A stretch of 64,000 nucleotides of DNA from Nocardioides sp. GTDB taxonomy: Bacteria; Actinomycetota; Actinomycetes; Propionibacteriales; Nocardioidaceae. A model generated the notes under the pieces. It searched no databases, had not been told where the DNA came from, and saw only the letters and a program-made list of their open reading frames with translations. Every line of letters begins with the position of its first letter. The first letter of the stretch is position 1. Shown piece after piece: positions 10,001 to 17,880 of this stretch. Made by a program: the position numbers and the translations under genes. The stretch lies in contig NZ_JAPYPS010000003.1 in the NCBI RefSeq assembly GCF_029937575.1, forward strand, positions 1,554 through 65,553, read 5' to 3'.

Positions 10001-10905
10001 CTGTCCGGGGAGATGTTGACCGAGCGGACCCAGGAGTCGTCGTAGACGTCGGCGCAGTCGACGCTGTAGGCGTCGGTCGACCAGTTGGCCACCCGAGGCG
10101 TCCCGCCACCGGGCTCGAGGTCGATCAGGGCGACCTGGTTGCGCGCCACGGTGCCGACCGTCTGGAAGTTGCCCGCGATGGCGAGCCAGTTGCCGTCGGG
10201 CGAGGCGTCCATGTCCTGCAGGTACGGCGCGAACTCGTCGCGCGAGTCGGTCAGCGGCAGGTTGAAGTCGCTCTGGGTCGCCCCGGTCTGCGGGTCCAGG
10301 GAGACGAGCCGCTCGACCGGCTGCTGGTTGACCTTGCTGAACTCGCCGCCGACGATCAGGCGGCCGTCGGTCAGCTCGAGGTCGTTGACGGTGTTGTTGA
10401 CGCTGGCCGAGAAGCCGGCGGTGAGCGAGCCGTCGAGGTTGAGCCGGACGACGCGCTGGCGCGACTGTCCGTTGACGCTGGTGAACCAGCCGGCGACGTA
10501 CATCGACTTGCCGTCGGGAGCGAACTCGATCGCCTCCACGCCGGGCTGGTCGGCGACCAGTCCGGTCGTGGACGGCGCCGGTCCGCGCAGGGTCGGGTTG
10601 AACGACTCCACGATCTTCCCGGTCGCCGTGTTGTAGAGGAAGATCCACTGGCGGGCCTGGTCCGGCGAGCCACCGGCGCCGTTGCGGACCGAGGTGAACG
10701 TGCCGCCCACGGCCACGAGGTCACCGGCGGCGGCGATCGCGTAGATCCGTCCGTTGAGGACGCGCGGGTGGGTCTGGTCGGGCAGTTGGGTGACCACGAC
10801 GTTCTGGGCAGCCTGCGCCGGCGGTGTCACGGCCGGACCGGCCGAGGCGACCAGCGCCAGAGCAAGTGCGCCCACGATCTTCGAGGCGCGAGAGGGAGAC
10901 TTCAT
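7075..10905 (-). CDS. large secreted protein: propeller-like N-part, PA14 domain, three Ig-like repeats
   Basis: 1276 residues. A Sec signal peptide ends near residue 32 (AQA-AQN). Residues about 35-670 show repeated units such as VAVGGTFTSV, YVAGWFTSVNGQSRQRVVRLN and LIVGGEFSKVN, suggesting a beta-propeller of the delta-60 type. A PA14 carbohydrate-binding domain covers about 672-815 (YWSNQELDG, ADDGVRVYVDGVRVINDW). Three similar ~110-residue modules start near 817, 938 and 1049, each with a WLQ.NG.W.P.....R core and GATSTTWS-like strand; a basic tail follows from ~1170. ATG 10905 has AGGAAG nine bases upstream. Lying inside the exopolysaccharide locus, it may bind or organise the exported polymer (inference). 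Confidence 0.85.
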   Translation of the reverse strand: MKSPSRASKIVGALALALVASAGPAVTPPAQAAQNVVVTQLPDQTHPRVLNGRIYAIAAAGDLVAVGGTFTSVRNGAGGSPDQARQWIFLYNTATGKIVESFNPTLRGPAPSTTGLVADQPGVEAIEFAPDGKSMYVAGWFTSVNGQSRQRVVRLNLDGSLTAGFSASVNNTVNDLELTDGRLIVGGEFSKVNQQPVERLVSLDPQTGATQSDFNLPLTDSRDEFAPYLQDMDASPDGNWLAIAGNFQTVGTVARNQVALIDLEPGGGTPRVANWSTDAYSVDCADVYDDSWVRSVNISPDSSYMVVAGTGAYVPDTLCDSAARWELPPTQSGDHLSPTWKTLTGGDTFWTAEVTESAVYVGGHQRWVNNPRPSPGGDSDGPGSVERDGIVALDPLTGAPLSWNPGRDRGRGAEAITATDDFLLVGSDTEFFAGQLRQRLAPLPVAGGLANPQPTPVDLPVTLNYVTGSQLRSVAFDGASFGSTSQVPASTGIDWSGFRGGFVQDGKLHYFGSSQAFYSRPFSASSIGSETNLSSTVGYVDYSANLTPYDQPYGVAETNVATYNPTNGQIYYVKSDGKLMKRGYSLESGIIDAGEQVASGRSFANARGLAFIGDWLYAAWSNGGLYRFYAPGGEVDFDSNSLVDSSTTNWSQVKGLFATPGTGAAVQPTKPDYTCSTSLPWRAKYWSNQELDGAPDTMRCEGEVNYNYGSGAPSGTNLPSNNFSASWTRSISVPDGKALQVTATADDGVRVYVDGVRVINDWVDSSARTRTGTSAALSGGDHTVRVEFYENSGGAQIQVSTAVVDAPAAPLEPDNIAPDTGVSGPQLDDVVASGPVTFTGTASDNRAVTSVRVAIYNRDDAANRWLQPNGTWGPGYAYRSPVLAEPGVASTTWSIDVTLPEGNFAVDAVAVDGVGNADLSSVFRRFSVDDNPVQADTQAPVVAVMSPAKRDTVRATSFTATGTSGDNVGVDSVRVAVRNRTTGDWLQDNGSWAPGFASRTPALASPGATSTTWSLPLTLATGSYALDVRATDTSGNQSPSTYHPFEVDVSAPDNQAPSTTVASPAKNATVGSPVTFTGTSTDDKGVSQMRVAIYNRVDSTNKWLQANGTWGPSYAFRSATLADPGATSTGWSISIPLPDGLYGLDAKAVDTSDNKDPSSPFVPFQVGNDQSAPVAKVAKRSAQVSGVASDDSSVRKVQVEVKKAGKGKKKWVTKKGRLGRKAKTLSTTLAAPGARTSRWALGLDLSPGKYVVYVTPVDGTRNSPAEPLRKRIRIRG

Positions 10906-10970
10906 CGGTTGCTGCTTCCTGTTCTGAAACGGTGTTCGGTGCGTGGATCCCGAGAGGGACGACGAGGCAC

Positions 10971-12197
10971 TCAGGCGTGAATGGCCTCGTCGCACCGGGC
11001 ACCGGCCAGGTGATGGTTGACGCGGTGGAGCTGGTGGACGTTGCTGTTGCGCCGGCGACGCTGCCGGCGCGTGGAGTGCACGGCGGTCTCGTAGACGCCC
11101 TCCAGGGCGTCGACGCAGGCCGACCAGTCGTAGACCGACAGCACCGAGTCGCGCATGGCGACGCTGGAGGCCTTCTCGGTCGCGGTGTCCTGGGCGACCT
11201 TGCGCAGGGCGTCGGCGAGCCCGGTGAGGTCACCGTCGCGGAAGACCCGGGCTCCGGCCCGGTCACGGCCCACGATCTCGAGGTGCGGGTCGATGTCCGA
11301 GACCACGACCGGCAGCCCGCTGCCCATGGCCTCGAGCAGGGTCAGGGGCAGGCCCTCCAGCGCCGAGGGCTGCACGAAGCCGGCGGCGTTGGTGAACAGC
11401 TCGTCCAGCACGTCGCCGTACAGGTAGCCCGGCATGATCACGCGCGGGTCCTGCGCGGCGAGCGCCCGGAGCTCCGCGACGTACTCGTCGGTGTGGCTCG
11501 AGCCCCCGACGAGGACCAGCTTCTTGTCGGTCTCCACCTGCGCGAAAGCCTTGAGGAGCAGGTCGGGGCGCTTCTCGGGGACCAGTCGTCCGACGAACAG
11601 GAAGTAGTCGCGACCCGAGAGCCCGTAGGCCTCGCGGATGAGCTGCGGGTGACGGCGCGGCTTCATGTTGACGCCGTTGGGGACGTACTCGCAGGCCCGC
11701 TCGTAACGCGTCGCGTAGTGGTCGGCCAGGGCCTGGGAGACCGTGATGGTCGTGTCGGGCACTCGGGCGCTCAGCCAGGTGGCGGCGTTGAGCACCGATC
11801 GGGCGCCGCCGCCCCACTTGGCACGGTCGGCGTCGAGTCCGTGCACCGTCTGCACCACGGCGCCACGGGAGCCGAAGCGCGCCAACGGGGAGAGCAGACC
11901 GGGGCCGACCGCGTGGTAGTGGAAGACATCATGGCCGCGGAAGAGGCCGTGCACGGTGGACAGGGCCGAGTGGCACAGCGCCTCGAAGCCGCGCACCGGC
12001 ACCGTGGGCATGGTGACCACGCGCATGCCGAGGTGCTCGGTCAACGCCTCGCCGTCGCCGTAGCGGCTCTGCGAGTAGACGGTGACCTCGTGGCCACGCT
12101 CCACGAGCCGCGCGCCGATCTGCTCGACGTGGTGCTCGACCCCGCCGAACGAGGCGGGCAGACCTCGCGTGCCGAGCATCGCGATCTTCAGACTCAT
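10971..12197 (-). CDS. GT4-family glycosyltransferase
   Basis: 408 residues with the GT-B fold. The N-terminus reads MLGTRGLPASFGGVEHHVEQ, typical of RfaG/GT4 enzymes that add a sugar to a lipid-linked acceptor. The C-terminal nucleotide-sugar domain has FVGRLVPEKRPDLLLKAF and the acceptor/donor motif PSALEGLPLTLLEAM, giving the E-x7-E pair. ATG 12197 shares bases with the upstream gene's TGA (TGATG), and GGGGGAAG precedes it by seven bases, supporting this start over the in-frame ATG 15 bases upstream. The acceptor is unknown. Part of the exopolysaccharide operon. Confidence 0.92.
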   Translation of the reverse strand: MSLKIAMLGTRGLPASFGGVEHHVEQIGARLVERGHEVTVYSQSRYGDGEALTEHLGMRVVTMPTVPVRGFEALCHSALSTVHGLFRGHDVFHYHAVGPGLLSPLARFGSRGAVVQTVHGLDADRAKWGGGARSVLNAATWLSARVPDTTITVSQALADHYATRYERACEYVPNGVNMKPRRHPQLIREAYGLSGRDYFLFVGRLVPEKRPDLLLKAFAQVETDKKLVLVGGSSHTDEYVAELRALAAQDPRVIMPGYLYGDVLDELFTNAAGFVQPSALEGLPLTLLEAMGSGLPVVVSDIDPHLEIVGRDRAGARVFRDGDLTGLADALRKVAQDTATEKASSVAMRDSVLSVYDWSACVDALEGVYETAVHSTRRQRRRRNSNVHQLHRVNHHLAGARCDEAIHA

Positions 12198-13453
12198 CAG
12201 TTCTTCCCCCATGATGGTGCGGCGCGTCGTGCGACGACACGCTGGTAGATCTCGTCGAGCCCACGGACGTGGGCGTCGATCGAGAAGGCATGGGTGCGCT
12301 CCCGAGCGACCATCCCCATGCGGTGAGCGGTGGCCGGGTCTCCGGCCACCTCGGACAGCGCCGCGGCTAGCGCGGCCGGGTCGTCGTGCGTGACGAGGCG
12401 TCCGGTGACGCCGTCGTCGATCAGCTCCGGGAGACCACCGAGCAGCGACCCGACGACCGGGCGGGCGGCTGCGTAGGCCTCGAGGATGGTCATCGGCTGG
12501 TTCTCGTACCACCGCGAGGGGACGACCACGACGGCGTGGTCGCGCATCTGCTGGTGCAGCTCGTCGCCGGGGATCCGACCGAGGAACGTGACCCGGTCGA
12601 CGACGCCGCGGTCGGCGGCCCGCTTCTCCAGGGCCGCGCGCTCGGGGCCGTCCCCGGCGATCGTGACGCGCAGGCCCGCGGGCAGGTGGGCAGCGGCATC
12701 GACGAGGACGTCGACGCCCTTCTCGGGCGAGAGCCGACCGGCGTACAGGATGCCCTCTCCGGGCTGGGCGGCCGCCGTGATCTGACGGAGGTCGCAGAAG
12801 TTGGGCAGGTGGACCAGGCGCTCGGGGTAGACCCGACCCTCGGCCATCTTCGTCTTCAGGAACTCGCTCGGGCAGATCAGGGCGTCCACGGCGTCGTAGG
12901 CGTGCGTGGCGCGGTGCACGCTCAGCTCGATCGTGGCCAGCGCGCTGCCGGCCAGCGAGCCCTGGTTGCACCGCTTCTTGGTCGCGTTGCGGAACTTGCC
13001 GGGCAGGCACGCCTCGCAGATCTTCCCGTCGGCGTCGAGGAACTGGTAGGTCGGGCAGGCCAGCTTGTAGTCGTGCAACGTCATCACCGCCGCGATGCCG
13101 CGCTTCTTGACCGGACGCAGGATGGACGGCGAGAGCTGGTGGTAGATGTTGTGGAGGTGGACGACGTCGGGGCGGACCCGGTCGAGGACCGCATCCATCC
13201 CGGCCCGCGCGTCGGGGCGGTAGATGATCTGGCCGGCCGTGCGCACCCGTGCCGCCAGGCCCTCCGGCGGCGGGTTGAGCTCCATCCGCGCAGGGAAGAG
13301 GTCGTCGTTGACGTCCCCGTCGTTCTCCGGGTGCTGCATCGCGAAGAAGTCGACGTCGTGGCCCTCGGCGCGCTGGGCGGCTGCCAGGTCGAGCATGTAG
13401 GCCTCGGCGCCACCGCGACGGTGCAGGAACTTGTTGACGTGCAGGATGCGCAT
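12197..13453 (-). CDS. GT4-family glycosyltransferase with a cysteine-containing mid-loop
   Basis: 418 residues with the GT-B fold: MRILHVNKFLHRRGGAEAYM at the N-terminus, YAGRLSPEKGVDVLVDA in the C-terminal half, and VPSRWYENQPMTILEAYA as the donor-site E-x7-E region. A mid-segment carries TLHDYKLACPTY, then ICEACLPG and RCN, a cluster of four cysteines found in some GT4 proteins and possibly metal-binding. The ATG at 13453 overlaps the preceding TGA as TGATG and has no strong ribosome-binding site, so translation is probably coupled. Its own stop overlaps the next gene in the same way. Confidence 0.92.
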   Translation of the reverse strand: MRILHVNKFLHRRGGAEAYMLDLAAAQRAEGHDVDFFAMQHPENDGDVNDDLFPARMELNPPPEGLAARVRTAGQIIYRPDARAGMDAVLDRVRPDVVHLHNIYHQLSPSILRPVKKRGIAAVMTLHDYKLACPTYQFLDADGKICEACLPGKFRNATKKRCNQGSLAGSALATIELSVHRATHAYDAVDALICPSEFLKTKMAEGRVYPERLVHLPNFCDLRQITAAAQPGEGILYAGRLSPEKGVDVLVDAAAHLPAGLRVTIAGDGPERAALEKRAADRGVVDRVTFLGRIPGDELHQQMRDHAVVVVPSRWYENQPMTILEAYAAARPVVGSLLGGLPELIDDGVTGRLVTHDDPAALAAALSEVAGDPATAHRMGMVARERTHAFSIDAHVRGLDEIYQRVVARRAAPSWGKN

Positions 13454-14664
13454 CACGACACCGCCAACGGGGGTGCGAAGGGAGCCAGCGCGCTCCCGGC
13501 GCCGCCGATCGTCTCGGCCGAGTTGTCGTCGACGACGTGGAGCGCCAGGTCGATGCGCTCCATGTCGGCCAGGAAGCTCTGCTGGTCGCCGCTGGTCTCC
13601 TGGACCCGCCCGGCCATGGGGTAGCCCCAGGTCTGCTCGAACTCGTCGGTGACGCGCCCCTGCGGGCCCCACTCGACGGAGTAGGCCACCGTACGGCGTC
13701 CGGCGTCGTCGACCACGTAGGCGCCGTACTCCTGCAGTGCGGTGGCGATGATCCGGGCCGGCTCGGTGGCCAGCTCGTCGACGTCGAAGTCGGTGGCGAG
13801 CGCGAGCAGGGCACCCATCCGTGCCTCGGGGACCGAGCCGAGGTAGGTCGTCGCCCAGTCCACGTCGGCGCGGTCGGCCGGCCACCGGAAGCCGCCCTCG
13901 CTGCCCGACAGCTCGTCGCCGGAGACGGTGACCTTCAGGGCGTGCCGGATCCGGCCACCCGGCACCCACTCCCCCAGCCTGATGGTGCCGCCGAAGGCGG
14001 TCAGCCCGGAGCCGCCGTGGGAGCCGCCGCCGATGTCGCCGGCGACGCCACCGGTGATGATCGAGCTGCCGCGCCAGGCGGGAGCCGCGTACTGGGCGAC
14101 GGGGGTGCCGTCAGGACAGACGTGGAAAGGCTGGAGCTCCAGCAGGGTGTCGTCGGGCAGCAGGATCGCCGTCGACTGGTTGGGCGTGGCGCCGTCGTAG
14201 CCGGGGTCGGTCGTCCAGTCCTCGGGGATCGGAAGATCCTCGACGAGCACCTCGTCGGTCACCGAGCCGCACCGGGTCTGGGCGGGGTCCCAGCCGGCCG
14301 TCGTCGCGTAGACGTCCTGCAGCGGGGCCTCCGGCGCGATGATGAGGAGGTCCTCCTCCGGCACGAGGGTGACGTCACTCGGCTCGACGGGGAACGGCAC
14401 CAGGCTCGCCTCGTCGCCGAGCGGGTGGTTCCAGATGGAGTCGGACGGGTAGGGCCACGTGCGCGCGTCGCGCTCGCCGACAGGTGCGTCCGTCGCCTCC
14501 GGGGACGGGGCGGGGGTGGTCCCGCCCGACGGCGCCGTGGTCGGCTCGGGGGCGACGGCCTCGTCCGGGGCACCGCACGAGGCGCCCAGCAGCATGCCGA
14601 CGACGCCCGCAGCGACGGCGGTCACGCGGCCCGGAGTGGTGTGGAGTCCTGCGGTGCGCACCAT
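13453..14664 (-). CDS. secreted lipoprotein of unknown function in the exopolysaccharide operon
   Basis: 403 residues. A lipoprotein signal peptide ends in the lipobox LLGASC, followed by a Pro/Thr/Ser-rich linker to about residue 70. The globular part begins WPYPSDSIWNHPLG and contains a glycine-rich core (VAGDIGGGSHGGSGLTAFGG, IRLGEWVPGGRIRHALKV) plus paired cysteines. I do not recognise the fold with confidence. Its place between the initiating transferase and the glycosyltransferases, with TGATG overlaps on both sides, suggests an extracytoplasmic role on the polymer, such as trimming or attachment (inference). Confidence 0.8.
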   Translation of the reverse strand: MVRTAGLHTTPGRVTAVAAGVVGMLLGASCGAPDEAVAPEPTTAPSGGTTPAPSPEATDAPVGERDARTWPYPSDSIWNHPLGDEASLVPFPVEPSDVTLVPEEDLLIIAPEAPLQDVYATTAGWDPAQTRCGSVTDEVLVEDLPIPEDWTTDPGYDGATPNQSTAILLPDDTLLELQPFHVCPDGTPVAQYAAPAWRGSSIITGGVAGDIGGGSHGGSGLTAFGGTIRLGEWVPGGRIRHALKVTVSGDELSGSEGGFRWPADRADVDWATTYLGSVPEARMGALLALATDFDVDELATEPARIIATALQEYGAYVVDDAGRRTVAYSVEWGPQGRVTDEFEQTWGYPMAGRVQETSGDQQSFLADMERIDLALHVVDDNSAETIGGAGSALAPFAPPLAVS

Positions 14665-16109
14665 CAGAACGCACCGCGCCGGAGCAGGACGGCATCGATC
14701 GTGCGCAGCAGGATGCGCGCGTCGCCGGCCGGGTGCCAGTTGTCGGCGTAGCCCGCGTCGAGCTGCATGGAGCGCTCGCGGCTCAGCGACGAGCGTCCGC
14801 TCACCTGCCACGGACCGGTCACGCCGGGCTTGACCGCGAGGCGACGGCGCTCCAGCTCGTTGTAGACCGCGACCTCCTCCGGCAGGGCGGGGCGGGGACC
14901 CACGAGGGACATGTCCCCGAGGACGACGTTCCACAGCTGGGGCAGCTCGTCGAGCGACGAGGCCCGCAGCCACCGGCCCACGCGCGTGATCCGTGGGTCG
15001 TTGCGCATCTTGAAGAGCACCCCGTTGCCCTCGTTGAGCTCGAGCAGCGTCTGCTTGACCTCCTCGGCGTCCACGGTCATCGTGCGCAGCTTGAGCAGGG
15101 TGAAGGTGGCCCCGTCACGGCCCACGCGGGTCTGGCGGAAGAAGGCAGGACCCCGGGAGTCGAGGCGCACCACGAGGGCGAGAATCGCCAGCAGGGGAAG
15201 GAAGCACACCACGAGGACGAGGGCGAGGACACGGTCGACGATGCTCTTGACGGCGCGGGCCACGGTCGAGGAGGGCGATGCGATGACGCTGAAGGTCGTG
15301 CCGTCCACCGCCGTCCAGCCCAGCCGGCGCGGCGCCACGTGGCCGGTCTCCCCGGCGCACAGCACCGCGACGCGCGCGTCGGCCAGCTGCCACTCCAGGC
15401 GACGCACCTCGCCGGGCACGGCCGCCGTACGGCTGTCGACGATGACGGCGTCGGCACCGGAGCTGCGAACGAAGTCGGTCAGCGAGGCCGCCCCGGCGAC
15501 CAGCGGGACACCGAGGTCGCCCGCGTGAGCACCTCGACTCAGCGAGCGGGGACCGGTGGCGCGGAGCAGCGCGCCGGCGACGTGAAGGTGGCGCCCGCTG
15601 CCCCATCGGACGAGGAGCTCGGCGACGCCGGCCTCGTCACCGACGACCACGACGCGGGGCACGGCGCGCCGGGCAGAGACCAGCAGGTACCCGAGCGAGG
15701 CGCCGAGCGCGGCACAGGTGCCCAGCAGCGCGAGCTCGGTGCGCAGCTGGGTGGGCTGCTGGAGCACGGCGAGCGCCAGGACCACGAAGGCGGTGGGGAC
15801 CGCCAGGGAGCGCGCGACGACCGCGGCGCCGCGCAGGCGGCTCTCGGTGGACGGGTGGCACAGGCCCAGGGACCGGGTGGCGGCGGCAGCGGCGACCGCG
15901 ACGGCGAGCCGGGGCTCGGCCGAGGCGAGGACGGCGGCCAGGCCGACGGAGCAAGCGGCAGCGAGCGGTACGGCGATGCGCAGGTGGCGGTCACGTCGGT
16001 GAGCGGCGCGTGCAGGGCCGGGCGTGGCCGGGCGGGCGTCGTCCTGTGCGAGGGGAAGGAGAGAGGTCTCCCGGACGATCGACGGATCGTCGAAAAAAGC
16101 CTGCCGCAC
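14664..16109 (-). CDS. exopolysaccharide polyprenyl glycosylphosphotransferase (initiating enzyme)
   Basis: About 481 residues. The N-terminal half has several transmembrane segments, then a CoA-binding-like Rossmann segment (VVVVGDEAGVAELLVRWG). After a further membrane segment (LALVLVVCFLPLLAILALVV) comes the catalytic bacterial sugar-transferase domain with KLRTMTVDAE, DELPQLWNVVLGDMSLVGPRP and VKPGVTGPWQVSGRS. It transfers a sugar-1-phosphate to undecaprenyl phosphate, the committed step. GTG 16109 is my choice since the reading frame upstream runs through the promoter; its ribosome-binding site is weak, so the start is uncertain. First gene of the leftward operon. Confidence 0.9.
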   Translation of the reverse strand: MRQAFFDDPSIVRETSLLPLAQDDARPATPGPARAAHRRDRHLRIAVPLAAACSVGLAAVLASAEPRLAVAVAAAAATRSLGLCHPSTESRLRGAAVVARSLAVPTAFVVLALAVLQQPTQLRTELALLGTCAALGASLGYLLVSARRAVPRVVVVGDEAGVAELLVRWGSGRHLHVAGALLRATGPRSLSRGAHAGDLGVPLVAGAASLTDFVRSSGADAVIVDSRTAAVPGEVRRLEWQLADARVAVLCAGETGHVAPRRLGWTAVDGTTFSVIASPSSTVARAVKSIVDRVLALVLVVCFLPLLAILALVVRLDSRGPAFFRQTRVGRDGATFTLLKLRTMTVDAEEVKQTLLELNEGNGVLFKMRNDPRITRVGRWLRASSLDELPQLWNVVLGDMSLVGPRPALPEEVAVYNELERRRLAVKPGVTGPWQVSGRSSLSRERSMQLDAGYADNWHPAGDARILLRTIDAVLLRRGAF

Positions 16110-16189
16110 AGAAATCAGCCCCCCAGCTGTCGACCCAGTCCCCCACGGACACCCACCAGGCCGAGTCGATAGCCCGGCGGGATAGGGAA

Positions 16190-16218
16190 ACACTAGTCAG
16201 AACGGGTCGGGGTGTCAT
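16190..16218 (-). promoter_or_regulatory. sigma-70-like promoter of the exopolysaccharide operon
   Basis: On the minus strand, -35 ATGACA (16213-16218; 5/6 to TTGACA) and -10 TAGTGT (16190-16195; TANNNT) are separated by exactly 17 bases. The predicted start point is about 75 bases before the GTG of the glycosylphosphotransferase gene. No other good promoter was seen before the downstream genes, fitting one long operon. Confidence 0.6.
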
Positions 16219-16230
16219 GCCCGAACGGGC
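16219..16230. promoter_or_regulatory. 12-bp palindrome next to the -35 box
   Basis: GCCCGAACGGGC is an inverted repeat (GCCCG/CGGGC around AA) that directly abuts the -35 box of the exopolysaccharide promoter. The position suits a regulator site. In DNA this rich in GC a palindrome of this length can arise by chance. The rest of 16231-16362, up to the pth stop, shows no feature I can support. Confidence 0.35.
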
Positions 16231-16362
16231 CTTCTGGAGAGACCGTGGCGCAGCCTTGGTAACCCTGATGGCTGCTGTGGACGTGCCGTTGGTGCAATGT
16301 GGATTTTGTGTGGGGCGAGCGTGGTGCTGACGTGGGTCGGCGCGGGCACGCACCGATGAGGT

Positions 16363-16956
16363 TCAGCTGTTGAAGGCACCCTGCGTGCGGGCCAGGCCCT
16401 GCTGGATCAGGCTCTCGACGGCGTCGGCCGCGGTGTCGACCTGGAACGGCAGCTCCTTGCGCTCGGTCGAGGAGTAGTTGGACAGCACGAAGTCGGCGAC
16501 GTCCTGCCGGCCGGGGGGGCGACCGATGCCGGCCCGCACCCGGTAGAAGTCGCCGGTCCCGAACGACGAGCGCAGCGACTTCAGGCCGTTGTGGCCGTTG
16601 TCGCCGCCCCCGAGCTTGACGCGCAACGTGCCGAAGGCGATGTCGAGCTCGTCGTGGATCGCCACGATCCGGTCGGGATCCACCTTGTAGAAGCTCGCCA
16701 GCGCCTTGGTGGGACCGCCGACCTCGTTCATGAACGAGCGCGGTCGCGCGAGGACGATCCGCGGACCGTCGGAGCCGGGGGCGCCCAGGCGACCCTCCAC
16801 GACCTCGGCGCGGCCGCTCTTGTGCGCACGCCAGCTTGAGCCCAGGCGCCGGGCCAGCTCATCGGTGACGAGGTAGCCCACGTTGTGCCGGTGACCGGCG
16901 TACGCCGGTCCGGGATTGCCGAGCCCGACGACGAGCCACACCTCACCAGCGGTCAT
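16363..16956 (-). CDS. pth: peptidyl-tRNA hydrolase
   Basis: 197 residues, standard length. Recycles peptidyl-tRNA dropped from stalled ribosomes. The N-terminal GLGNPGPAYAGHRHNVGYLV contains the catalytic Asn and His, and IHDELDIAFGTLRVKLGGG carries the catalytic Asp. ATG 16956 is set by a strong GAGGAG seven bases upstream. It follows rplY by 73 bases on the same strand, the same pairing as in Mycobacterium. Confidence 0.96.
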   Translation of the reverse strand: MTAGEVWLVVGLGNPGPAYAGHRHNVGYLVTDELARRLGSSWRAHKSGRAEVVEGRLGAPGSDGPRIVLARPRSFMNEVGGPTKALASFYKVDPDRIVAIHDELDIAFGTLRVKLGGGDNGHNGLKSLRSSFGTGDFYRVRAGIGRPPGRQDVADFVLSNYSSTERKELPFQVDTAADAVESLIQQGLARTQGAFNS

Positions 16957-17029
16957 GTCCTGCTCCTCGCGAACGGGTGAGACCAGGCGGCCCAGGAACC
17001 ACCTGAGCCGCGCGCCGATCACGACCCGA

Positions 17030-17686
17030 TCACTCGTCGGGGGTCTCGGTGCTCTCGCCCTCGCCGGACTCCGCGTCCGACTCGTCGCGCTCGATGCCGG
17101 CATCGGCCTCGGCGGACTCGAGCTCGGCCTCGAGCGCCTCGGCGCTGACCTGCTCGGTGATGTTGACGATGAGGGTCTCGGGGTCCAGGAGCAGGACCGA
17201 GCCCTCGAGCAGCGTGAGGTCGGAGGCGAGGATCTGGGTGCCGGCCTCGAGGCCCTCGATCGAGACCTCGACGTACTCGGGGATGTTGGTGGCCTCGGCC
17301 TCGAGCTGGATCGTCGAGGTGCCGACGACGACCAGGGTGTCGCGGGCGGCATCGCCGTTGAGGTGCACGGGGACCTCGACGGTGACCTTCTCGCCCTTGG
17401 TGACGGCCACGAAGTCGATGTGCTCGAGCGTGCGGCGGATCGGGTCGATCTGGATCTGCTTGGTCAGCGCGAGCTGCGAGGAGCCGTCGATGTCCAGGTC
17501 GAGCAGGGCGTTGGCGCCACCGTGCTTGAGGGCCATCATCGTGTCGTGACCCGGCAGGGTCAGGTGGAGCGGCTCGTTGCCGTGGCCGTAGACCACGGCG
17601 GGCACCTTGTCGTCGCGGCGGATCCGGCGCGCGGCGCCCTTGCCGAACTCGGTGCGGGTCTCGGCCTGGATCTTTTCGGCAGCCAT
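17030..17686 (-). CDS. rplY: 50S ribosomal protein L25 / Ctc family
   Basis: 218 residues. Begins with the 5S-rRNA-binding L25 domain (GKGAARRIRRDDKVPAVVYG), followed by the TL5/Ctc C-terminal beta domain (EKVTVEVPVHLNGDAA) and an acidic tail rich in Glu, Asp and Ser, typical of actinobacterial L25. ATG 17686 has AGGAG about eight bases upstream. It binds 5S rRNA in the large subunit. It lies directly before pth. Confidence 0.95.
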   Translation of the reverse strand: MAAEKIQAETRTEFGKGAARRIRRDDKVPAVVYGHGNEPLHLTLPGHDTMMALKHGGANALLDLDIDGSSQLALTKQIQIDPIRRTLEHIDFVAVTKGEKVTVEVPVHLNGDAARDTLVVVGTSTIQLEAEATNIPEYVEVSIEGLEAGTQILASDLTLLEGSVLLLDPETLIVNITEQVSAEALEAELESAEADAGIERDESDAESGEGESTETPDE

Positions 17687-17746
17687 GGTGTGTCTCCTCG
17701 TGGGTTGTGCTCGTCAACGGCATGGGGCCACCGGCGGAAACACAGA

Positions 17747-17768
17747 ACGCCGCGCGACAGCGCGGCGT
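17747..17768 (-). terminator. hairpin after the kinase gene, possible terminator
   Basis: A perfect 9-bp stem ACGCCGCGC/GCGCGGCGT with a four-base loop, in the gap between the kinase stop (17881) and the rplY start (17686). On the minus strand it is followed by TCTGTGTTT, a weak T-rich run. It could end the kinase transcript before rplY. Confidence 0.5.
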
Positions 17769-17880
17769 CCACACCTACTGGTCAGCCGGCCCTGTCGATC
17801 ACGGAGCAACCGCTCCCTCGCCGAGGCAACCTGGCGATCCTAGACGTCCGGGCCCACCCAGCGCGAATCGTTGTTGCTCG

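Noticed and set aside
10971..13814. A single 947-residue glycosyltransferase
   Set aside because: The upstream part is an out-of-frame reading of the neighbouring GT4 gene; the true start is at 12197 with its own ribosome-binding site.
12197..13969. Longer N-terminus for the second GT4 protein
   Set aside because: The extra residues are Arg/Gly-rich translation of the neighbouring lipoprotein gene in another frame; the ATG overlapping TGA at 13453 gives a standard GT4 start.
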